The notes under the pieces are model-generated. The model saw only the letters and a list, made by a program, of their open reading frames with translations. It did no database searches and was not told the origin of the DNA. A program made the position numbers and the translations under genes. 64,000 nt of DNA from Acidimicrobiaceae bacterium (GTDB lineage: Bacteria; Actinomycetota; Acidimicrobiia; Acidimicrobiales; Bog-793), in contig JAODBO010000144.1 of the NCBI GenBank assembly GCA_025464005.1, positions 1-64,000 of the forward strand, in the 5' to 3' direction. Of the stretch, positions 44,792 through 53,079 are shown in pieces (within the stretch, counting starts at the first letter, position 1; each line of letters begins with the position of its first letter).

Positions 44792-45793
44792 GTGACCGAC
44801 CCGGCCGGCCGCCCGGCGAGCCGGAACGTCGTGCTCACGCTCGGCGAGGCGATCGTTGCCGCGCTGCCGAGTGAGCCGGTGCGTATCGAGTCGTCTGGCG
44901 AGCTGCACCTGAGCGTGGGGGGAGCCGAGCTGAACTTCGCCGTGGCGATTCGCAGGCTCGGTGTCGCGAGCCGGTTCCTCGGGGTCGTCGGCGACGACCC
45001 CCCCGGACGCCTGGTGCAACGCGCGCTCGACGAGGAGGACGTCGACTCGAGCTTGCTGCGGGTCGCGCCTGAGCCGACGGCGCTCTATCTCCGCGAGTGG
45101 CTGAGTGACGGGGAGCGACGCCCGTACTATTACAGGCGTTCCTCGGCGGGTTCGACGCTTTCTCCGTCCGACTGCCCCGAGGATCTCGCGGACTGCAGCT
45201 GGCTGCACGTGAGCGGGATCACGCCGGCGCTCAGCTCGAGCTGTGCCGAAGCGGTGGAGGCGATGCTCACCCTCGCCAAGGATCGAGCAATCCCGGTCTC
45301 GTTCGACCCGAACTACCGGGCGGCGTTGTGGGACGTCCGCACCGCGCGCGCTGCGCTCGAGCCGATGGTCTCGCGTTGCGCCGTACTTCTGGTCGGTCTC
45401 GAGGAGATCGACTTCCTCCTCGGCACCTCCGACCCCGTCGCGGCGCTCGACAGGGCGAGCGCTCTCGGGGTCGCCACAACCGTCGTCAAGCTCGGTGCCG
45501 ACGGGTCGATCGGGCGCAGCGCAAGCGGTGAGGTCGTGCACTGCCCGCCGGTATCGGCGAGAGCGCTCGATCCCGTCGGCGCCGGAGACGCCTTCGACGC
45601 CGGATTCGTCGCCGCTCGGCTCGCAGGCGCGTCGCTCCTGGGCTCGCTCGGCCTAGCGAGCTTCTGCGGGGCCCGCGTCGTAGAGCGAGTCGGCGAACAC
45701 GACGGTGCCCCGCACAGAGACGAGCTGCCGCCCGAGCTCCGCATGCTGCTCGACGAGCCGAGCCTTCGTGACCGCTACGACAAGACGAGCTGA
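44792..45793 (+). CDS. PfkB-family 2-keto-3-deoxygluconate kinase-like protein
   Basis: A 333-residue sugar kinase. LTLGEAIVAALPSE and LSVGGAELNFAVAIRRLG, then ERRPYYYRRSSAGSTLSP (the KDG kinase YYR segment), FDPNYRAALW and the catalytic DPVGAGDAFDAGFV are visible. It would phosphorylate 2-keto-3-deoxygluconate to KDPG for the aldolase at 59236. The GTG at 44792 is 12 bases after the IclR stop, so the two are co-transcribed. Confidence 0.88.
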   Translation: MTDPAGRPASRNVVLTLGEAIVAALPSEPVRIESSGELHLSVGGAELNFAVAIRRLGVASRFLGVVGDDPPGRLVQRALDEEDVDSSLLRVAPEPTALYLREWLSDGERRPYYYRRSSAGSTLSPSDCPEDLADCSWLHVSGITPALSSSCAEAVEAMLTLAKDRAIPVSFDPNYRAALWDVRTARAALEPMVSRCAVLLVGLEEIDFLLGTSDPVAALDRASALGVATTVVKLGADGSIGRSASGEVVHCPPVSARALDPVGAGDAFDAGFVAARLAGASLLGSLGLASFCGARVVERVGEHDGAPHRDELPPELRMLLDEPSLRDRYDKTS

Positions 45794-45804
45794 AGGAGAA
45801 CCAC

Positions 45805-46863
45805 ATGATCCAGATCGCCGAGCTCCTCGAACCGACACCGACCCCGTTGTGGCGACTCGTCAAGCAGGCCGGCGTCACCGAGATCGTCTCCCTGCTCGAC
45901 GGAGGTGAGCAGCGCTCGCGATGGCTCAAGAGCGGATCCCAGGATTTCGAGCCGAGGCAGCTCGAGGTTGCCCCGCGTGGTGAACGTCCGTGGGAGCTCC
46001 AGGCCCTCGAGCACATGAAGGATGCCTACGCCGACTACGAGCTCGACCTGACGGTGATCGAGGACACGCCCCCGCTCGACGACGTCCGTCTAGGAGGCGC
46101 TCGCCGCGACGAGCAGATCGACTGGCTCCTGGACCAGATCCGCGCGATGGGCCTTCTCGGCATCAGGACCCTCTGCTACAACTGGCTTGCTCGAGCGAGC
46201 TGGTCGCGCACCGATTCCGACATCCGGCTCCGTGGCGGCGCCATCACGAACGGCTTCGACGAGGCGAAGATGGCCGAAGCGCCGCCGCTCATCGAGCCTG
46301 GAAGCGTCACACCCGCGGACCTGTGGCGAAACTTCGCCTACTTCCTCGAGGCGGTGGTCCCCGTCGCCGAGGAGGCGGGAGTTCGTCTCGCGCTCCACCC
46401 CGACGACCCGCCGCTCGCCGAGGTGAGGGGAGTCCCGCGCATCATGGGGAGCCCGGAGGCTTTCGACCGCGTCGTCTCGACCGTCGACAGCGAGGCGAAC
46501 GGGATCACCCTCTGCCAGGGGAACTTCCGGTTGATGACCGATGACCTGCCGAGCGTCATACGGCGCTTCGGCGTCCAGAAGAAGATCTTCTTCGTCCACT
46601 TCCGCGACGTCGCCGGCGACGCCCATCACTTCGTCGAGGTGTTCCACGACGCCGGACCGACAGACATGCTCGAGTGCATGCGCGCGTACCAGGAGGTCGG
46701 CTTCGACGGGCCGATGCGCCCCGACCACGTGCCCGCCTTCGAGGGCGAGTCGGGACGGGACTTCGGCTACGCCACGCTCGGCCGGCTCCACGCCATCGGC
46801 TACATCGCCGGACTACGGGAGGCTACTTACGGCAAGCCGCCTGGCACCCCGGTTGAGTTCTGA
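45805..46863 (+). CDS. Mannonate dehydratase family protein (UxuA-like), copy 1
   Basis: A 352-residue TIM-barrel metal enzyme. IRTLCYNWLA, RLALHPDDPPL, TLCQGNFRLM, FFVHFRDVAGDAHHFVE and MRPDHVPAFEGE follow UxuA order and carry the metal-binding His, Cys and Asp. The reaction in UxuA is D-mannonate to 2-keto-3-deoxygluconate. The ATG has an AAGGAGA ribosome site. The other copy at 53080 is only distantly similar, so they may serve different sugar acids. Confidence 0.88.
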   Translation: MIQIAELLEPTPTPLWRLVKQAGVTEIVSLLDGGEQRSRWLKSGSQDFEPRQLEVAPRGERPWELQALEHMKDAYADYELDLTVIEDTPPLDDVRLGGARRDEQIDWLLDQIRAMGLLGIRTLCYNWLARASWSRTDSDIRLRGGAITNGFDEAKMAEAPPLIEPGSVTPADLWRNFAYFLEAVVPVAEEAGVRLALHPDDPPLAEVRGVPRIMGSPEAFDRVVSTVDSEANGITLCQGNFRLMTDDLPSVIRRFGVQKKIFFVHFRDVAGDAHHFVEVFHDAGPTDMLECMRAYQEVGFDGPMRPDHVPAFEGESGRDFGYATLGRLHAIGYIAGLREATYGKPPGTPVEF

Positions 46864-46884
46864 GGTGACGCTTCCCAGCCGTTC

Positions 46885-47901
46885 GTGCGAGAGTCCGGCG
46901 CGTCGTTGAACGAGGTGGACGACTCGTACGTGCTCGACCCGGCCACGATCGGCGCCTACCTCGCCTCACACGGCGTCGTCGCAGAGGCGTCGGTGAGCGC
47001 GGTGGTCCTCGGCGGCGGGGTCTCCAACGACGTCGTGCTCGTCAAGGCCGGCGCGGACGAATTCGTGGTGAAGCAGGCCCTGCCTCGGCTTCGCGTCGCA
47101 GAGGAATGGCTCGCGCCGCGGGAGCGGATCGCCACCGAAGCCGTGGCGCTGCGCTGGGCGCGCGTCGTCGCTCCTGATGCCGTCCCCGAGGTGGTCTATC
47201 TCTCTTCGGAGGACTACCTCCTCGTCATGGCTGCAGCGCCGGCGACTCGCCGGGTGTGGAAGTCCGACCTGCTCAGGGGCACGGTCGACCCCGGCACGGG
47301 CTGCAAGCTCGGTGAACTGCTCGGGTCCTGGCACGGGGCCTCGCTCGGCGACGCCCACATGCTGGGGCCCTTCGTCGACCTGGAGCCGTTCGAGCGGCTG
47401 CGGATCGAGCCGTACTACCGGACCGTCGCCCGGCGCCACCCTGATCTTGCTCCGCGGATCATCGAGCTGGCGACGAGGCTTCTCACGACGAGGCGCTGCC
47501 TCGTCCACGGTGACTTCTCGCCGAAGAACATCCTGATCGACGGGGAGGGGATCTCGGTGATCGATTGGGAGGTCGCCCACTTCGGTGATCCCGTCTTCGA
47601 CCTCGCCTTCATGCTCTGCCATCTGCGATGCAAAGCGGCGTTCCGCCCGGAGTCGGCCGGCGACTACCGCCAGCTGGCGAGCGCGTTCCTCGAGTCCTAC
47701 GACGCAGCCACGCACGGTCTGCTCGAAACGGTGGACGAGGGCGACCTCGTCGCGCAAAGTGCCTGCCTCCTGCTCGCTCGCGTCGACGGCAAGTCTCCCG
47801 TCGAGTACCTCGACGACAGCGCCCGCTCGGAATGTCGGCTGTTGGCACGCGAGCTCATCGCCCGGCGTGACGCCAGCTTCGGGGAGCTCTGGAGCCGATG
47901 A
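46885..47901 (+). CDS. Aminoglycoside-phosphotransferase-fold kinase
   Basis: A 338-residue kinase of the APH/choline kinase/methylthioribose kinase fold. GGGVSNDVVLV and EFVVKQALPRLRV supply the phosphate loop and Lys, LVHGDFSPKNILID the catalytic loop (HGDxxxxN), and VIDWEVAHFGDPVFDL the metal Asp. Resistance is unlikely in this setting; a small alcohol or sugar substrate is more sensible. The start is uncertain (GTG 46885 or TTG 46906). It overlaps the enolase-like start by 4 bp. Confidence 0.85.
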   Translation: MRESGASLNEVDDSYVLDPATIGAYLASHGVVAEASVSAVVLGGGVSNDVVLVKAGADEFVVKQALPRLRVAEEWLAPRERIATEAVALRWARVVAPDAVPEVVYLSSEDYLLVMAAAPATRRVWKSDLLRGTVDPGTGCKLGELLGSWHGASLGDAHMLGPFVDLEPFERLRIEPYYRTVARRHPDLAPRIIELATRLLTTRRCLVHGDFSPKNILIDGEGISVIDWEVAHFGDPVFDLAFMLCHLRCKAAFRPESAGDYRQLASAFLESYDAATHGLLETVDEGDLVAQSACLLLARVDGKSPVEYLDDSARSECRLLARELIARRDASFGELWSR

Positions 47902-49232
47902 GCGTCGATCGCACCCCCACCCTCATCGCCGTGGTGCGGGCGTTCGAGGCTCTCGACTCGCGCGGCACCCCGACGGTCGCCTGCGAGGTCGAGCTCGCCA
48001 ACGGGGCCTGTGGGAGCGCGACGGTTCCGTCCGGCGCATCCACGGGAAGTCACGAGGCCGTCGAACTGCGCGACGGGGGCGAGCGTTACGGCGGGCGCGG
48101 CGTTGCCCGAGCAGTCGAGAACGTGATCGGCGCGCTCGGCGAGGCGGTCCGCGGTCTCGACGCGGCCGACCAGTCGTCCGTCGACGCCGCGCTGGTCGCC
48201 GCCGACGGCTCGCCCGGACTGGCTCGCCTCGGGGCCAACGCCGTGCTCGCGGTCTCGATCGCGTCGGCCGTCGCCGCGGCGGCGGGAAGCAGGCTGCCCC
48301 TCTATCGCTACGCCTCGCTCGACGCGGTCGACGAGGCGCTGCTGCCACTTCCGATGGTCAATGTCATCTCCGGAGGGGCCCATGCCGGCGGCACGCTCGA
48401 CGTCCAGGATTACCTCGTCGTCCCCGTCGGCGCGCAGCATTTCGCAGAAGCACTCGAGTGGGCGTGGCGGGTGCGGCGTGCCACGGCCGAGGTCGCCGCG
48501 ACGCGCGGCTACGTCTCGGCGCTCGTCGCGGACGAGGGCGGGCTCGGCCCGGCGCTCGATTCGAACCGGCGGGGGATCGAGCTGGTTCTCGAGGGGATCG
48601 AGCGAGCCGGCCTCGTGCCTGGCGAGGATGTGGCGATAGCGCTCGACCTTGCAGCGACCCAGTTCCACGACCTCGGCACCGGGCGCTACGTGCTGCGCGC
48701 CGAGGGCCGCGAGCTCGAGGCAGAGGAGTGGATCGACGAGGTCGCCGGCTGGGTGGCGAACTTCCCCCTCGTCTCGCTCGAGGACGTCATGGGGGAGGAT
48801 GACTGGGATGGCTGGGCGATCGCGAGCGCACGGCTCGGCCCCGTCCAGCTTCTCGGCGACGACCTGTTCGTCACCGACGCGGACCGCTTCGCACGGGGTG
48901 TCGGAGCAGGGGTCGCCAATGCCGTGCTCGTCAAGCCGAATCAGGTCGGGACCTTGAGCGCCGCCGCCGATCTCGTCAGAGCGGCCCGCGCCGCCGGCTA
49001 CGCGACCGTGCTCTCGGCTCGTTCGGGTGAGACCGAGGACAGCTGGCTCGCGGACCTCGCCGTCGCGTGGGAAACGGGTCAGATCAAGGTGGGATCGACG
49101 ATGCGGTCCGAGCGAACGGCAAAGTGGAACCGCCTGCTGCGCATCGAGGCCGAGCTCGGCGGAAGGTCACGCTTTGCTGGTCGCTCGGCCCTCGCACCAA
49201 AGGCTCGTGAAGCCAGCCCGAACAGTCGGTAA
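47898..49232 (+). CDS. Divergent enolase paralogue
   Basis: A 444-residue protein with the full enolase architecture (PSGASTGSHEAVELRDG, LGANAVLAVSIA, MVNVISGGAHAGG, ADEGGLGPAL, IALDLAATQF, LEDVMGEDDWDGW, LLGDDLFVTD, LVKPNQVGTL, RSGETEDSW). The Mg ligands D250, E295 and D321, and K346, E213 and K397 equivalents are kept. Two active-site changes stand out: the catalytic-loop Glu (E. coli E168, in IQEF) is Asp in VQDY (171), and the His of ISHRSGE (E. coli H370) is Ala in LSARSGE (374). A second, specialised enolase acting on a related phospho-acid is the most likely reading. ATGA overlap with the kinase upstream. Confidence 0.88.
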   Translation: MSVDRTPTLIAVVRAFEALDSRGTPTVACEVELANGACGSATVPSGASTGSHEAVELRDGGERYGGRGVARAVENVIGALGEAVRGLDAADQSSVDAALVAADGSPGLARLGANAVLAVSIASAVAAAAGSRLPLYRYASLDAVDEALLPLPMVNVISGGAHAGGTLDVQDYLVVPVGAQHFAEALEWAWRVRRATAEVAATRGYVSALVADEGGLGPALDSNRRGIELVLEGIERAGLVPGEDVAIALDLAATQFHDLGTGRYVLRAEGRELEAEEWIDEVAGWVANFPLVSLEDVMGEDDWDGWAIASARLGPVQLLGDDLFVTDADRFARGVGAGVANAVLVKPNQVGTLSAAADLVRAARAAGYATVLSARSGETEDSWLADLAVAWETGQIKVGSTMRSERTAKWNRLLRIEAELGGRSRFAGRSALAPKAREASPNSR

Positions 49233-49245
49233 GGTGACGTCGGAG

Positions 49246-49260
49246 TTTCATTGAATGAAT
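49246..49260 (+). promoter_or_regulatory. Weaker IclR-like palindrome before the FAH gene
   Basis: TTTCATTGAATGAAT contains the perfect 13-base palindrome TTCATTGAATGAA. Its outer parts match the other sites (TTTC and GAA), the centre differs. It lies about 95 bases before the chosen FAH start. Confidence 0.4.
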
Positions 49261-49352
49261 ATCGGCAAGGTGCCGAATGGGATCTTGTCCGGGCCGGGCC
49301 GCCGCGGTCCGGCGATCGCGGCGGGCAGGTCCTCGAGACGAGGGGGGGGCGC

Positions 49353-50237
49353 GTGGAGCTGGCATCGCTGTATCGGGGTACAAGCGGCGAGCCCGGGTTG
49401 TGCGTGCGCTCGGGAGCGGGTTTCGCCGCCGTAGCGGATCTCGCCTCCGGCGCCGGATCGGAAGGACTCGCCGGACTTCACGATGTCGGCGAGCTTTTCG
49501 CTCTCGGCGAGAGTGCCGTCGACGAACTGCGGCGAGTCGCCGTCGGCGCGGCTCCGACACTGGGACTCGACGAGGCTCGTTACGCGCCCCCGGTGAATCG
49601 ACCCGGCAAGATCGTCTGTGTCGGTCTCAACTACGCCGATCACATTGCCGAGAGCGGCCTGACGAGACCAGAGCGCATCGTCCTCTTCGCCAAGTTCCCC
49701 TCGTGCCTCGTCGGCCACGGTGAAGGGATCGTGCGCCACGAGATCACGGCTCAGCTCGACTACGAAGGGGAGCTCGCGGTCGTCATCGGTCGACGCGCCC
49801 GCAAGGTCAGCGCCGACGAAGCGCTCGACGTAGTCGGTGGTTACACGATCATCAACGACGTCTCTGCGAGGGACCTTCAGAGCGCCGAGGCGCAATGGAT
49901 CCGCGGAAAGGCACTCGACACGTTCGCACCTCTCGGCCCGGTGGTCGTCGACGCCGCTTCTGCGCTCCCGATCGACGAGATGCGCATCCGCACGATCGTG
50001 AACGGCGAGGTGCGTCAGGACGCAGGATGCTCCCAGATGATCACGTCGGTTCCCGAGCTGATAGCGCACATCTCCCAGTCGATCACCCTCGAGCCGGGCG
50101 ACATCATCGCGACGGGTACGCCCTCGGGGGTCGCGCAGGGCATGGATCCGCCGCCGTGGCTCGAGCCGGGGGACACCGTGAGCATCCAGGTGACCGGGAT
50201 CGGAGAGCTGACGAACCCGGTCGTCGCACCGAGATGA
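49353..50237 (+). CDS. Fumarylacetoacetate hydrolase-family protein
   Basis: A 294-residue metal-dependent C-C hydrolase or decarboxylase. IVCVGLNYADHIAESG, LDYEGELAVVIG with the metal Glu pair, GYTIINDVSARDLQ with the metal Asp, and IATGTPSGVAQGM are classical. GTG at 49353, behind a G-rich ribosome site, is chosen; the frame continues to 49251 across the palindrome. In bacterial deoxyhexose pathways such an enzyme splits 2,4-diketo-3-deoxy acids to pyruvate plus lactate, which fits the mutarotase and SDR genes here. That role is inferred. Confidence 0.85.
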   Translation: MELASLYRGTSGEPGLCVRSGAGFAAVADLASGAGSEGLAGLHDVGELFALGESAVDELRRVAVGAAPTLGLDEARYAPPVNRPGKIVCVGLNYADHIAESGLTRPERIVLFAKFPSCLVGHGEGIVRHEITAQLDYEGELAVVIGRRARKVSADEALDVVGGYTIINDVSARDLQSAEAQWIRGKALDTFAPLGPVVVDAASALPIDEMRIRTIVNGEVRQDAGCSQMITSVPELIAHISQSITLEPGDIIATGTPSGVAQGMDPPPWLEPGDTVSIQVTGIGELTNPVVAPR

Positions 50238-51049
50238 CCGACGGGACAGCATCGAGGATCGAGGCCGCGGCGCGGCTGATCGTGTCGACCCGCCTCTCAC
50301 CGGATCTGCTCGAACCGTTGCCCGAGGCGCTCCGGCCCACGAGTGACGCGGATGGTTACGCCGTCCAGCGCCTCGCCCGCGCCACGCTCGAGTCGAGTGG
50401 CTTCGGCAGGCAAGCGGGGTGGAAGATCGGCTGTACGACACCGGTGATGCAGGCCTACCTCGCTATCGACAGTCCGTGCGCCGGGGCGATGTTCCTCGCC
50501 AATGTCTGGCAACAGGACCACACCTTCTCCGTGCCCACCTCGGGCCGGCTCGGCGTGGAGTGCGAGATCGCCGTGAGGATCGGTCGCGACCTCAGGGCGC
50601 GGGATCGCCCGTATCAGGCCGACGACGTCGCCGGCGCCGTCGCCGCGTCCATGGCTGCGATCGAGGTAGTCGAGGACCGGTACCTCGACTATCAGGCGCT
50701 CGGCACGCCGACGCTCATCGCCGACGACTTCTTTCATCACGGCTGTGTGCTCGGATCCCAGCACGAGTCGTTCGATGCGGGGTCGTTGCGAGAAGTGCGT
50801 GCCTCCATGGCCATCGACGGGGTCGAGGTCGGATCCGGTGTCGGAAGCGACATCCTCGGGGATCCTCTCGAGGTGCTGAGCTGGCTCGCGAACAGCTGCG
50901 TCTCCTGGGGCTCGCCGCTTCTCGCCGGCGACGTCGTACTCCTCGGCTCGCTCGTCCAGACGAACTGGGTCGCGGCCGGCTCGACCGTCGAGGTGCTGAA
51001 CGAATCGCTAGGCCCAGTTCGTGCGACCTTCGCTCCGCCCACCCGCTAG
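50234..51049 (+). CDS. 2-keto-4-pentenoate hydratase family protein (MhpD-like), copy 1
   Basis: A 271-residue protein of the hydratase/decarboxylase family: ADGYAVQRLARATLESSG, AGWKIGCTTPVMQ, VECEIAVRIGRDL with the metal Glu pair, AAIEVVEDRYLDY and LIADDFFHHGCVLG. These enzymes hydrate 2-hydroxydienoates or handle 4-oxalocrotonate-like acids. The ATG overlaps the FAH stop by 4 bp, so the pair works in one pathway. A second relative lies at 54949. Confidence 0.87.
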   Translation: MTDGTASRIEAAARLIVSTRLSPDLLEPLPEALRPTSDADGYAVQRLARATLESSGFGRQAGWKIGCTTPVMQAYLAIDSPCAGAMFLANVWQQDHTFSVPTSGRLGVECEIAVRIGRDLRARDRPYQADDVAGAVAASMAAIEVVEDRYLDYQALGTPTLIADDFFHHGCVLGSQHESFDAGSLREVRASMAIDGVEVGSGVGSDILGDPLEVLSWLANSCVSWGSPLLAGDVVLLGSLVQTNWVAAGSTVEVLNESLGPVRATFAPPTR

Positions 51050-51113
51050 TCCACGGCGAAGACAGATCTTCCGAGCGCCCGGAGCGAGGAGAGAGGTTGA
51101 GCGCCGAGCACCG

Positions 51114-51188
51114 TTGACACCTCGAACTGCGGGCGGTACGGTCTCGGCGAGGATTTCGTTGACGAAGTAGGGATATCACTCAGCGAAA
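51114..51188 (+). promoter_or_regulatory. Promoter and IclR operator of the CoA-transferase-like operon
   Basis: TTGACA (51114-51119), 17-base spacer, TACGGT (51137-51142) form a good promoter. The operator ATATCACTCAGCGAAA ends at 51188 and matches the dehydratase operator at 15 of 17 positions. It sits about 30 bases downstream of the -10 box, consistent with roadblock-type repression. Confidence 0.65.
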
Positions 51189-51239
51189 TGAAACTCTCAG
51201 GGGGAGCAATCCGTACGTGATCATCCGGCGCGTGGAGCG

Positions 51240-53003
51240 ATGACCGCTGCCGTCGGAGGGGTCTCGAGAATCGTCGGTCTCGACGAGCTCGTCGGAGTTG
51301 TGCGCAGCGGGGACCGGATAGGCGTGGGCGGCGCGCTGCTCACGAGGCTGCCGCTCGGCGCGCTCCATGCACTTGCCCGGAGCGGTACGAAGAATCTCAC
51401 CTATGCGAGCTGGGGCGGTGGCATCCCGCTCGAGATCCTGCTCGGTGCTGGGGCGGTCGATCGCATCGTGTTCTGTTTCTCGAGCCTGGACATCTTCGGG
51501 CTCGCGCCGCTGTTTCGCCGGGCGCTCGAGGAGAAGAGCGTCGAGGTCGAGGAGCTCCCGGCCTACGCGTTCACCGCGCGCCTAGAGGCGGCGATGCAGA
51601 ACGTGCCGTTCATGCCGTTCCGCCTACCCGGCGGGTCGGACGTGTTCTGGACCGATGCGTTCGAAACCCATCTCGACGACGCCACGGGTGAGCGGGACAT
51701 CGGCTTCGCCGAGCGTCTCGACCTCGACTGCTTCTTGATGCACGCCCAGCGCGCCGACGAGGCGGGCAACCTCGAGATCAGTGGGGCGCGGGGAATGGAC
51801 ACGACGGCGGCATTTGCCGCACGGAAAGTGCTCGCCACCGTCGAGGAGGTCGTCCCGGTCGGTTCGCTCGGCTTGTTGCGGCACTCCTTTGTCATCCCTC
51901 GCCACTTCGTCGAGGCGATCGCAGTCGTCCCGCACGGCGCGTATCCGACGTCGTGCCTTCCCTGCTACACCGCCGACTTCGCGGCCCTCGCCGACCTGAC
52001 TGCCTCCTCGCCACCTCGCGAGCTTCCACTTCCGGCCCCGGCGGTGCTCCACCGGCTCGGCGAGGCAGCGACGCTCGGCGTCGATCGAGTGCGGGCCGTC
52101 GTCCGCGAGACGGCCGCCACCCTGGACGAGGCTGTGGTCGTTCCCGAGACTGCGAGCATCGACGAGCTGATGGTCTGTTGGCTCGCAAGGCAGTTCGACG
52201 ACGAGTCGATATGCTCCGCCGGGGCAGTTTCGCCCTTGGCCGTGACCGCCTACCTGCTCGCCAAGGCGATGCACGCTCCGAATCTCACGATCTTCATGAC
52301 GAGCGGGGGCCTGCTCGACGTCGCGCTCAGGCCGATGCTGCTCAGCCTCGGCGAGGCGCTCGACACCACGAGCGCCGCGGTGCAGTGCGGCGGCGAAGAC
52401 TCCTATCGCTGGTACTACCAACAGGGTCGTGTCAGCTACGAGGTCGTGACCTCCGCGCAGATCGATCGCCGGGCGCGCACGAACAACATCTCGGTGACGA
52501 GCCCGAGTGGCCGTACCGTCAGGCTCCCCGGTCAGGGGGGTATGGCCGACGTTGCCGACCTCCACCAGAACTTCCTTCTCTATCTCACCCGCCAGTCGTC
52601 GCTCTCCCTCGTGGACTCCGTCGAGCACGTCAGCGCGTCGCGCTCCCTGCACGATCCAGACGCCCGGCGTCGTGCGGGACTGCGACCCGGCTCAGTGGGG
52701 CTGATCACAAATCTCGGTGTCTTCGGCTTCGACGCCGCGCGCGGCGAGCTCGTCCTCGAGACGCTGCACCCCGGAGTGACACTCGACGAGATGGGGGGCG
52801 CGATGGGTTTCGAACCGTTGCTCGCCGATGGGCTCGGCGAGACCGAGATGCCGTCGCCCGAGATGCTCGCCTGCTTGCGCGACGAGATCGACCCGATCGG
52901 CATCAGGCGCCTCGAGTTCGCTCCAGCGAAGGATCGCTCCGCCCTGCTATCTGCCTGCATCGAGTCCGAGCGCGAGCTCGTCGAACGGGCGCTTCGCCTG
53001 TGA
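51240..53003 (+). CDS. Fused family I CoA-transferase-like protein (GctAB/IpdAB-type)
   Basis: A 587-residue fusion. Residues 1 to about 265 match the alpha subunit (DRIGVGGALLTRLPLG, YASWGGGIPLEILLGAG, CFLMHAQRADEAGNLEISGA). Residues about 305-587 match the beta subunit (APNLTIFMTSGGLLD, RWYYQQGRVSYEVVTSAQID, LPGQGGMADVADL, ETLHPGVTLDEMGG). In glutaconate CoA-transferase the catalytic Glu is in VESGLMD; the equivalent here is MTSGGLLD with Thr 354. IpdAB, a ring-opening hydrolase, is a known relative that also lacks that Glu and uses another Glu in the alpha part; E104/E105 are in a comparable place here. Hydrolase or transferase remains open. Confidence 0.82.
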   Translation: MTAAVGGVSRIVGLDELVGVVRSGDRIGVGGALLTRLPLGALHALARSGTKNLTYASWGGGIPLEILLGAGAVDRIVFCFSSLDIFGLAPLFRRALEEKSVEVEELPAYAFTARLEAAMQNVPFMPFRLPGGSDVFWTDAFETHLDDATGERDIGFAERLDLDCFLMHAQRADEAGNLEISGARGMDTTAAFAARKVLATVEEVVPVGSLGLLRHSFVIPRHFVEAIAVVPHGAYPTSCLPCYTADFAALADLTASSPPRELPLPAPAVLHRLGEAATLGVDRVRAVVRETAATLDEAVVVPETASIDELMVCWLARQFDDESICSAGAVSPLAVTAYLLAKAMHAPNLTIFMTSGGLLDVALRPMLLSLGEALDTTSAAVQCGGEDSYRWYYQQGRVSYEVVTSAQIDRRARTNNISVTSPSGRTVRLPGQGGMADVADLHQNFLLYLTRQSSLSLVDSVEHVSASRSLHDPDARRRAGLRPGSVGLITNLGVFGFDAARGELVLETLHPGVTLDEMGGAMGFEPLLADGLGETEMPSPEMLACLRDEIDPIGIRRLEFAPAKDRSALLSACIESERELVERALRL

Positions 53004-53079
53004 CGCGGCGCCGGGTCGCTCCGGCGGGTGGACGGCGCGGACCGACCGCGACGATCGACGACAATGAAGGAAGACGCTG

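Noticed and set aside
46885-47901. Aminoglycoside resistance gene
   Set aside because: The fold matches, but the gene is translationally coupled to a catabolic gene and has no resistance-type context.
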